Assembly: GCF_002925845.1 (NCBI RefSeq)
Contig: NZ_PDNI01000005.1
Location: 23,893 to 87,892, forward strand
Length of the DNA stretch: 64,000 bases
Reading direction: 5' to 3'
Origin: Roseovarius nitratireducens
GTDB lineage: Bacteria > Pseudomonadota > Alphaproteobacteria > Rhodobacterales > Rhodobacteraceae
The notes under the pieces were generated by a model. That model did no database searches. It was not told the DNA's origin and was given only the letters and a program-made list of their open reading frames with translations. A program made the translations under genes and the position numbers. Of this stretch, positions 46,705-54,400 are shown in pieces; the stretch's first letter is position 1, and every line of letters starts with the position of its first letter.

Positions 46705-47745
46705 TCAATCGCTGATCTGTTTGATCTGCTGCGCTTCATGGGCCTCGACGTTGTCTTCGGCAGTGGCGCGATCCTGCGCCGATTGCTGTTGTTCATTCTC
46801 GGCAGAGTCGCCACGGATCGTGACGTTTGCCTCACCGTCTCCTTGTCCAGTGGAGACCCGGATTTCCGGTTCGCCGACGACGTCGACCGTCACCTCGGGG
46901 TCTTGGCTCTCATATGTCACCTTCGGTTCACCACGGTTGAAGACAATCTCGGGGGCTTCTGCATCCGCGCCACGGCTGACCGTCGCTTCGCTTTGCTGGA
47001 TAGCAATCCTCGGTTCGAGGTCTTCTTCGGTGGCACCCTGCGGGGCAAAACGGCCGTCCTCGAGTTCGACCAGGTCTTTCGGTTCTTCTCCGCCGATGGT
47101 CAGTTCGATTATCGGATCCGGCATGTTGACGGTCACTGTCGGTTCCGGGATGCGAACCTCGATCTCCGGTTCGAGCTTGCTCATGTCGAGTGTCGAGTCG
47201 GGCCAGGTGATGATGATTTCCGGCTCGGGGATCATCACGGAGACACGCGGCTGGGGAAGCTCGACATTCACCGTCGGCTGACCTTGACGGATGGTAATCT
47301 GGGGTGCCTGCTCCTCGACGGTGGCGCTCTGACGCGCCATGTTCCAGACGACTTCGGGTTTGCCGGTGTCAACATCGACCTCGGCTGGCGGCTGGTAGAC
47401 TGCAACGTCGGCGTCGACCTCGATCTCCTGCTGAACGATCATGCGCTGGCTCACCGTGTCGGTGCCGACGAGTTCGAGTGTCTCCCGGTCGATCGAGCCC
47501 TCTTCTTCCCATGCGATGAATACGACATTGCATTGCCTCTCGTCGCCCGTGGCGATGACGTCTTCGACCTCGGTGCGCACGTCCGCAGCGACCTCGCCAT
47601 CGACCGCAAGTCGCTCGGAGAGCTTCACGCAAGCTTCGGGATCAAGGTCACCTTCGCCCTGATCGTTGGTCTGGGCATAAGCGGTGCTGAATGCGAAAGC
47701 GGCGACTGAGCTCAGAAGCGCAAGGCGCGTGGTTTTTCGTAACAT
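46705..47745 (-). CDS. Secreted acidic protein with short proline-beta repeats, function unknown
   Basis: Encodes 346 residues. A signal peptide (LRKTTRLALLSSVAAFAFSTAYA) precedes a strongly acidic protein. From about residue 125 to 315 short units of the form acidic/Pro-x-[IV]-x-[VIFT] recur at least eleven times, for example QPTVNV, QPRVSV, EPEIIIT, EPEIEV, EPTVTV, EPRIAI, EPKVTY, DPEVTV, EPEIRV. The pattern suggests a chain of short beta strands, perhaps a rod or a solenoid. N-terminal Cys pair (about 37 and 68) may form a disulfide. An EcfG-type promoter lies upstream. I do not recognise a named family. Confidence 0.8.
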   Translation of the reverse strand: MLRKTTRLALLSSVAAFAFSTAYAQTNDQGEGDLDPEACVKLSERLAVDGEVAADVRTEVEDVIATGDERQCNVVFIAWEEEGSIDRETLELVGTDTVSQRMIVQQEIEVDADVAVYQPPAEVDVDTGKPEVVWNMARQSATVEEQAPQITIRQGQPTVNVELPQPRVSVMIPEPEIIITWPDSTLDMSKLEPEIEVRIPEPTVTVNMPDPIIELTIGGEEPKDLVELEDGRFAPQGATEEDLEPRIAIQQSEATVSRGADAEAPEIVFNRGEPKVTYESQDPEVTVDVVGEPEIRVSTGQGDGEANVTIRGDSAENEQQQSAQDRATAEDNVEAHEAQQIKQISD

Positions 47746-47783
47746 GGCGGGTCTCCTGTTGGATTGGTTAGATGTCCTTTAAC

Positions 47784-47808
47784 AACAGTGAACCGCCGAG
47801 CACGTTCC
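47784..47808 (-). promoter_or_regulatory. EcfG-type promoter (near match)
   Basis: On the minus strand GGAAC, 16 bases, TGTT; one mismatch in the -10. It lies 39 bases before the start of the acidic secreted protein gene. Confidence 0.6.
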
Positions 47809-47999
47809 GCGTTTGGTTTCCTTTTTCCATAAGAAATTGTATTTTATCAAGAAATACATCTCCACGGATCGGCCGAGACTATAAGTCGGCGGTCACTGTG
47901 GTGACACCGGACCGCGTGCTGCGTCACCGATCTTCAAGCCGCGGGCACCCGTGATAGCGCAGAGACATATAAACATTCGCGCGCTCAGAAAATTTCACG
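47809..47999. other. AT-rich divergent intergenic stretch
   Basis: Together with the flanking promoters this forms a 379-base gap between divergent stress genes. It contains an AT-rich part around 47825-47850 and no gene. Not otherwise explained. Confidence 0.5.
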
Positions 48000-48024
48000 G
48001 GAACGGAAATTGCCGCTGACGGTT
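48000..48024 (+). promoter_or_regulatory. EcfG-type promoter (near match)
   Basis: GGAAC, 16 bases, GGTT; one mismatch in the -10. It lies 101 bases before the 48125 gene. Confidence 0.55.
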
Positions 48025-48124
48025 ACGAAAAGACACGCGTCGCGGCACGCCGCGACGCGACCATCGGAACCGTCGGGAAGCAGTCACTCGCTGTTGGCCG
48101 GACCACAGAGAAAGCAGGCCACCC

Positions 48125-48832
48125 ATGCGTCGAGGAATTATCATAGCAATTGTTGCAGCCATCATTATCGTGATCGCCGGATACCTCTGGTATGATGACC
48201 AGGCTGAACAGGCCCGGCTGGAGGAGCAACGCACCGAAGAGGCTTCACAAGCCGCCCGCGATGAGGAGCGCGCACTTCAAGAGGAAGCCGCCCTTGAACG
48301 TGAAGAGGAACGCACGCGCGAAGATAATTCCGTCGCAACTGCCGAACCGACTGTGGCTGACGGGGACTTTGATCAGTCTGATGGGGCAGCCGATGAAGAA
48401 GTACCCGTGGTGGGCGACGAAATCACCGAAGGCATGATCGTTGTGCAGTCGGATACTGACGAGGCCGTCATCATGAATGCTGATGACAACGCGACCGGGA
48501 CCGAGATCGTCAACGATACAGGGATGGCAGATCCAGCAACCACGTCGGAGTTCGAAGGGGATTCCGGAACCGGCAACGATGGCACGATGGGTGCTGGCGG
48601 TATTGACGCCGGAACTGACGCTGCGACCACGGTCGAACCCGGGAAATTGCTCACGCCGGAGAACTTTGATCGCGGCGAGGTTCTGAGCCTGATCGACAAC
48701 TCCGACCAGCTGACTGCCGAGCGGCGCTCTACCCTGCGGGCGCTAGTAGAAGGCGCAAGCGCCAATCCCGTGATGGTCGACTCGGCGATCGAGTCGATCC
48801 GGGCCGCGCTCGACCTGCCGCCTTTAAACTGA
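48125..48832 (+). CDS. Membrane-anchored acidic protein, function unknown
   Basis: Encodes 235 residues. An N-terminal membrane anchor (GIIIAIVAAIIIVIAGYLWY) precedes a Glu/Arg-rich helical stretch (about 25-65), then an acidic, Asp/Gly/Thr-rich linker and a compact C-terminal helical region (LLTPENFDRGEVLSLI to LDLPPLN). The layout suggests a periplasmic protein tethered to the inner membrane. No family recognised. Divergent from the secreted repeat protein and preceded by an EcfG-type promoter. Confidence 0.75.
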   Translation: MRRGIIIAIVAAIIIVIAGYLWYDDQAEQARLEEQRTEEASQAARDEERALQEEAALEREEERTREDNSVATAEPTVADGDFDQSDGAADEEVPVVGDEITEGMIVVQSDTDEAVIMNADDNATGTEIVNDTGMADPATTSEFEGDSGTGNDGTMGAGGIDAGTDAATTVEPGKLLTPENFDRGEVLSLIDNSDQLTAERRSTLRALVEGASANPVMVDSAIESIRAALDLPPLN

Positions 48833-49040
48833 TCCTGCATGGTTCGTGCGCCACTGTCTCCGGATTTTCCGAGGTCAGTGGCGCAGACTGCACCAGGTTC
48901 TGATCGTGACGGGTAAATCTGAACCTATAAAACGTGCTCTGTCTTTACGTGAAAGCGAGGAGCCCCTGAAGATTGTTCTGTGATCCAGCCTGTTCCGGCG
49001 GATCACATCATACCCGTCCAGACGGGAAACGCTGGCCACG

Positions 49041-49538
49041 CTATGCCACTTGATTGTAAGTGACCGCTTGGCTGAGGGTATTGCGTCCCCGACTGACACG
49101 ACTCTTGATCGTACCGACCGTGCACTGACAGGCATTGGCCGCTTCCAGTTGTGAAAACCCGTAGGCCCCCATCAGCATGAGCGGCCGACGCTGGGCCTGC
49201 GGCAGCAAGGCGATGGCGGAGACCAATTCCTTGAGGGCAAGCGCATGATCCTGACTTGGGTCCTCGAACAGCGTCCGCGCGCAGGCCCCATCGACGTCTT
49301 GCACCTCTCGGCGGGATTTGCGCAGATCGGAAAAGAACGTGTTGCGCAGGATCGTGAACAACCAGGCGCGGAGATTTGTGTCTGGACTGTAACTGTCGCG
49401 TTTCGCCCAGGCCTTGAGAAGCGTGTCCTGCACCAGATCCTCGGCCCGGTGGTGGTTTGACGTCAAGCTCAGCGCGCGCCGGCGCAAGGCCAGGGTTTGC
49501 TGTGGGAGGAGAATGTGGAAGGGATGTGTTGTGATCAC
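49041..49538 (-). CDS. EcfG-type (group 15) RNA polymerase sigma factor
   Basis: Encodes 165 residues with only sigma regions 2 and 4. Region 2 has AEDLVQDTLLKAW and TNLRAWLFTILRNTFFSDLRK followed by RREVQDVDG, the hallmark of EcfG, the general stress sigma of Alphaproteobacteria. Region 4 has GFSQLEAANACQCTVGTIKSRVSRGR. EcfG binds GGAAC/CGTT promoters, of which several lie in this window. In the canonical system NepR holds EcfG and phospho-PhyR frees it; neither gene is seen near this one, so its control is unknown. Transcribed on the minus strand; no EcfG site found in its own upstream region. Confidence 0.88.
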   Translation of the reverse strand: MITTHPFHILLPQQTLALRRRALSLTSNHHRAEDLVQDTLLKAWAKRDSYSPDTNLRAWLFTILRNTFFSDLRKSRREVQDVDGACARTLFEDPSQDHALALKELVSAIALLPQAQRRPLMLMGAYGFSQLEAANACQCTVGTIKSRVSRGRNTLSQAVTYNQVA

Positions 49539-49691
49539 TGGATACGTCTCGCTTACATTTGGGAGGTGGCATGAATTACGGTCCTAGGTGTGCCGCCGAC
49601 GGCATGGTGCGCCTGGCATCGGGGAGGGCGTCGCAGGCGGGCCCGAACCAGATTGGCCAATGTCTGAAACCCGCGCTGCCGGAGAGTTAAC

Positions 49692-49715
49692 CCCGCCCCG
49701 ACGAAACAGGGCGGG
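49692..49715. terminator. Hairpin downstream of the DUF892 gene
   Basis: CCCGCCC and GGGCGGG form a 7-bp stem with a ten-base loop, about 17 bases past the DUF892 stop on the minus strand. No long T-run. Confidence 0.55.
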
Positions 49716-49732
49716 CTGGCGGCGGGTCGCGC

Positions 49733-50221
49733 TCAGGCTGCGGCAGCGTTCAGGCGGTCCTGCGCCAGTGCTGACAGTGCTCTGTCGGCGCCATATTCCT
49801 GATCCAGCGTCTCGTTCAGCAGCTTTGCCACCTTCGGATGGCCTAGCTGGTCGGCCCATGCCACCAACGTGCCGTAGCGGGCGATCTCGTAATGCTCGAC
49901 GGCCTGCGCCAGCGAGATGAGGGCCGCATCCATGGTCTCGGCGTCGTCGATATCGGCCATCAGGCCCTCGGCCTCCTCGATCAGCCCGACCATGGCATCG
50001 CATTTTGCCCCTCGGGCGGGCTTGCCCAGGTGTTCGAACACCTCTTCAAGCCGCAGGACATGGTCTTCGGTTTCATCGCGATGCGAGGACAGCGCCGCCT
50101 TGAGCTTTGGATCGGTCGCCTGGCGCTCCATCCTGGGCAGCGCCTTGAGAATCTTGCGTTCGGCGTAAAGCACGTCCTTCAGGGTGTGAAGGAACAGATC
50201 GTCCAGGGTCTTGATAGTCAT
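49733..50221 (-). CDS. DUF892 (YciF-type) ferritin-like protein
   Basis: Encodes 162 residues. TIKTLDDLFLHTLKDVLYAERKI begins the helical bundle; acidic and His residues in EDHVLRLEEVFEHLG and VEHYEIARYGTL fit the diiron ligand positions. YciE/YciF proteins belong to stress regulons and may bind metals. ATG at 50219-50221 has GTGGAG upstream. It stands 195 bases upstream of the sigma factor gene on the same strand, separated by a hairpin. Confidence 0.9.
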   Translation of the reverse strand: MTIKTLDDLFLHTLKDVLYAERKILKALPRMERQATDPKLKAALSSHRDETEDHVLRLEEVFEHLGKPARGAKCDAMVGLIEEAEGLMADIDDAETMDAALISLAQAVEHYEIARYGTLVAWADQLGHPKVAKLLNETLDQEYGADRALSALAQDRLNAAAA

Positions 50222-50338
50222 GGGGTACTCCACTGAGATGCGCACCTGCATGTCGCGCGGCACGAGCAACTGAAAGGCAGATGAAAGGAAAATGAGGTCG
50301 GATCACATTCGCTGTTCGGATCGACGCGCAGGCGGGCG

Positions 50339-50563
50339 TCAGTTGACCCGTTGATCCTGCGTTTTCGTGTCCATAAGCTGAATGCTGTCCAGCGGCTCCA
50401 TCGCTTCCCGCGCAGCATTGAGGTCTGACCTGCAAAGCTGCATGAAACGGCGGGCGCGCGCCTTGTTTTGCAACTTCAGAACGTCATTTCTCATCCTGCG
50501 GTGGGCTTCGACTGCATCGACAAGCAGGCGTATGAACATTTCGGCACTGTTTTCTGTCGGCAT
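50339..50563 (-). CDS. Small protein of unknown function
   Basis: Encodes 74 residues, mostly one long charged helix (MFIRLLVDAVEAHRRMRND, then KARARRFMQLCRSDL). AAGGAG precedes the ATG at 50561-50563 by a good spacing. Its size suits an anti-sigma factor such as NepR, but the conserved NepR core is not present. No family recognised. Confidence 0.65.
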   Translation of the reverse strand: MPTENSAEMFIRLLVDAVEAHRRMRNDVLKLQNKARARRFMQLCRSDLNAAREAMEPLDSIQLMDTKTQDQRVN

Positions 50564-50622
50564 TTGTATTCTCCTTCTTCGTAAGACGCTCAGGCAACTT
50601 GCAAGTTGAGAGAGAAGGTCGA

Positions 50623-50760
50623 TCAGAGCAGCAGGACGATGAAGATCAGCAAAACCACCCCCGTGAAAACGGCGGCCCAGCCCAGAGAGGAGGCAGCCGT
50701 GGAAGCGAACCTGGAATTCCCGGCAGGGACCCGGCTGGGGAACGTGGTTTCGGATGGCAT
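50623..50760 (-). CDS. Small single-span membrane protein, 45 residues
   Basis: A polar N-terminus (about 20 residues) is followed by a membrane span AAVFTGVVLLIFIVLLL to the C-terminus. AAGGAA is eight bases before the ATG at 50758-50760. Codon use and ribosome site support it; the function is unknown. It is in the same direction as the 74-residue gene downstream. Confidence 0.6.
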   Translation of the reverse strand: MPSETTFPSRVPAGNSRFASTAASSLGWAAVFTGVVLLIFIVLLL

Positions 50761-50813
50761 GTTCAATGTTCCTTGGATTTTTCGCGGACGTGATCCAAGG
50801 CTGCAGGGTGCCA

Positions 50814-50888
50814 TCAGGCCAGGCCGACAAAGCTGAGTATGGCGATGACGATGACGATCGCGCCGACGATATAGACGATCTGGCTCAT
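50814..50888 (-). CDS. Small single-span membrane protein, 24 residues
   Basis: The whole product is one hydrophobic helix, QIVYIVGAIVIVIAILSFV, after MS. AAAGGAA lies seven to eight bases before the ATG at 50886-50888. It resembles short stress-linked membrane peptides of the DUF3309 or similar type only in length and hydrophobicity. Too short to assign; supported by the ribosome site and by neighbouring small genes. Confidence 0.55.
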   Translation of the reverse strand: MSQIVYIVGAIVIVIAILSFVGLA

Positions 50889-51438
50889 TAGATTTCCTTT
50901 CGATTGCTCCAGATTGCCGTGACGCTGACAGGTGCCACGGGGCAAAATCAGGGCAAATGGCACGGACGCCCCATCCTCAAACAAGGCGCAATGATCGTGA
51001 AACGACCGGACAGCCAGGTTCTCAAAGCGACACGATGCCGCTGGATAAGGGCGTTCAGCGCCCCCCTTCGCAGCATCGCAAACCTGACTGTCCAGCCTTC
51101 CTTGCACTCGTTATAAACACTCGTCTAACTCGTTACGGACACCCATCTACTCTCTACAAACGACCGCTTTTCTCTTCATGAACAGTGGCCGTGATTCGAC
51201 ATTACATTTCACCGGCTGTAGCAAGTAGGATCGGAATCTACTCATGCGCTTCTCGCGGGGCTGGTCCGAAGGCCCGGTCGACGGTCGGTAGACGGACGTA
51301 TTCGCAGGCGTTAAAGTCTGTCATATCTTGGGCGACGGGTCGGCTTCTTATCGTGTCGGTCGCGGGATGACGCCCGACAGGCAAACTGAACGTCAAAGGG
51401 TAGACACGACCCAGTATTCAGACCTTTTGGAACAAGCC
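50889..51438. other. Leader region of the kinase fusion gene
   Basis: A 550-base gap. It contains alternative in-frame starts for the kinase (51328 and 51367), an AT-rich part around 51115-51180 likely to hold its promoter, and no EcfG-type site by eye. Other reading frames across it lack recognisable features. Confidence 0.5.
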
Positions 51439-54400
51439 ATGTCGGACGATACAACGCGCGAAGATCTGTCCGTCATTGCCATCGGGGCCTCTGCCGGCGG
51501 GCTGGAGGCGTGCCGCGCGTTGCTCAAGGACATGCCCGGAGACACACAGGCCGCGTTCATCCTGATCCTGCACCTTGATCCGACACATGACAGCATGATG
51601 GTCGATCTGCTTGCCGCGCATACCGACCTGACGGTTGTTCAGGCATCGGAAGGCATGGCACTGCGGCCGGGGTGCCTGCATGTCATCCCGCCGGGTGTTT
51701 TCCTCACCGTCAAGCAGCGAGTCCTTCACCTGTCGGAACCCGATGGCGGCAAGGCGGTGCGGCTTCCGTTCGATGTGCTGCTGCGCTCGCTCGCCAAGGA
51801 TGCAGGGGCCGCGTCCGGATGCATCGTGTTGTCGGGTACAGGCACGGACGGCAGTTCAGGCCTTGCCGAAATCCATGCCGCCGGCGGGCTGGTGATCGCG
51901 CAGGATCCCGCTGAGGCGGGCTATTCCGGCATGCCCGAAAGCGCCATCGGCACCGGTGTCGTGGCAAAAATCCTGCCCATCTGCCAGATGGTTGCGGCCC
52001 TCGCGGCGTTCATCGGGGAAGCCCAAACAAACACGGCAGTGCCCCCTGATCAGGCGGATCACCGCAAAGCCAGCGTGCCTCGCACGGAGACACCGGACAC
52101 GAGCGGATATGACGACATTCTTGCGCTTGTGGGCGAACATGCCGCACAGGATCTCTCGCTCTACAAGCGGGGCACCCTTGAGCGGCGCATCGCGCGCCGG
52201 ATGGCAGCTGTTGGCCTTGGCCCCGAAGAGACGGGGCATTATCTTCGCATCCTGCAATCGGATACAGAGGAACGCGCCCATCTCTCGGCCGACCTGCTGA
52301 TCCACGTCACCAGCTTTTTCCGTGATCCCGAAGTGTTCAAGCATCTGTCCGACAAGGTCATCCCCGACCTTTTGTCGGACTTGCCGGACGATCGCCCACT
52401 GCGGATATGGGTCGCCGGATGCAGCACGGGCGAAGAGGCCTACAGCCTCGGCATGGTCTGCCTTGAGGCCATGGAGGCGGCGGGGTCCGGTGCCCGGCTG
52501 CAAATCCTGGCCTCGGATGTCGATCCCGAAGCGGTCGCAACGGCGCGGGCGGGATATTATCCCAAGGACATCGAGACTTGCGTCTCTCCGGAGCGGCTGA
52601 CGCGGTTTTTCATACCCGACGACGGGGGCTGGCGGGTCAGCGCGGAGTTGCGCGACGTGATCGTGTTCACGGTTGCGGATGTGCTGTCGGATCCCCCCTT
52701 TTCCAGAATCGACCTCGTGTCGTGCCGCAATCTGCTGATCTACCTCGGGCCCGAAGCGCAAAAGCGCGTCGTCGCGCGCTGCTGCTTTGCCCTGCGTCCG
52801 GGCGGGCTCCTACTGCTCGGAACCGCAGAAATGCCGGGGCCGGGCGACACCTGTTTTGCCGTCGAGGACAAGGACGCACGGCTCTGGCGCCGTGTCGGCC
52901 GCAGCCAGCCGGGTGATCTCAATTTTGCGTCCGGCCCGCGCGAGAGGACGTCGTCATCGCCCGACCGGGCCCCCGTCCAGCGCACCGCGCTGGCCGACCT
53001 TTGTCGTCGCACCCTGCTGGAAAACTATGCGCCCGCCGCTGCCCTGCTGAACCGTCAGCTTGACTGTCTTTATCTTCTCGGCCCGACCGACAGGTTCCTG
53101 AAAATTACCGAGGGGCATCCTGACCCCGGGTTTCCGGGCATGCTCCCCAAATCCTTGCGGGCCCGGTTTCGCGAGGCGGCGGCGGCCTGCACGCCCGATA
53201 ATCCGGTCGTGACGGTTTCCGGCCGGCGCGTTGCCGGGGACACAGGCTTTGACATCGCCTTGCACGCGGTCTCGACCGGAACGGAGCCTATGCTGCTGGC
53301 CTGCTTCCTTCCCGCTCCTCAGCCGTGGCAGACAGAGACGCCAGAGCCATCTGGCGACGGACAGGCCCGGCGCGCCGAGGATCTCGAGGCCGAACTCGAG
53401 GTGACCCGGGGCGAGTTGCACGATGCCGTGCGCGATCTGGAAAGGGAGGTCGAGGCGCATAGCGCCGATTCCGCCGAAGCCCTGTCGGTCAACGAGGAGT
53501 TTCAATCCACCAACGAGGAATTGCTGGCCTCGAAAGAGGAGCTGCAATCGCTCAACGAGGAACTGACCGCGCTGAACAGCCAATTGCAGGAAACGCTTGA
53601 GCGGCACCGCACCACGGCCAATGACCTTCAGAACGTGCTCTACAGCACCGACGTCGCCACGCTGTTTCTGGATGAAGATCTGAACATCCGGTTCTTCACC
53701 CCGGCCGCCCGCGCGATCTTTCACGTGATCCCGACGGATGTCGGTCGCCCGCTGACGGACCTGGCCGCCGTGTCAACCGATGACGACCTGGTTGCCGATG
53801 CCCGGGCCGTACTCGCATCGTCCGACCCGAAGGAGCGTGAAATCACGGCGGCTGAGGACACCTGCTTCCTTCGTCGCATCCAGCCCTATCGCGCCGAAGG
53901 TGGACGGACGGACGGTGTCGTGATCACCTATGCCAACATCACCGAGCGCAAACGCATCACTGCGTCCCTGGAAGCGGCCAAGAACGAGGCCGACCGGGCG
54001 ACCAGGGCCAAGTCGCGTTTCCTGGCCGCCGCAAGCCATGATCTGCGTCAGCCTTTGCAATCCATGGCGCTGCTGCACAAGCTACTCGGTCGGCACAAGC
54101 GATCGACCGAAGGGGCGCGACTGATCAAGCTTCTCGATCAGACGCTGGGATCGATGACGGCGATGCTGGATTCGATGCTGGACGTGAACCGGATCGAGTC
54201 GGGCATCATCCGGCCAAACATGCGGCCCGTGGCGCTTGCCCCGCTACTGCAGCGTCTCGCCGACGAATTTGAACCGCTCTGCCACCTCAAGGGCCTGAAA
54301 CTGAGCTTGGTGCCGTGCACGGCCTGGGTGCAAACCGATCAGCAGCTACTCGAGCAGATGCTGCGCAACCTGCTGTCCAATGCCGTAAAGTATACCTCCA

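Noticed and set aside
46555-47709. 384-residue plus-strand frame opposite the repeat protein
   Set aside because: The minus-strand gene has a signal peptide, repeats and a promoter; the plus frame is its mirror and overlaps the hairpin at 46625.
48980-49006. GTGATCC/GGATCAC hairpin near the end of the sigma gene
   Set aside because: Loop of 13 bases and no T-run on either strand; too weak to call a terminator.
50957-51181. 74-residue plus-strand frame upstream of the kinase
   Set aside because: No ribosome site, mixed low-complexity composition, and it lies in the probable promoter region.
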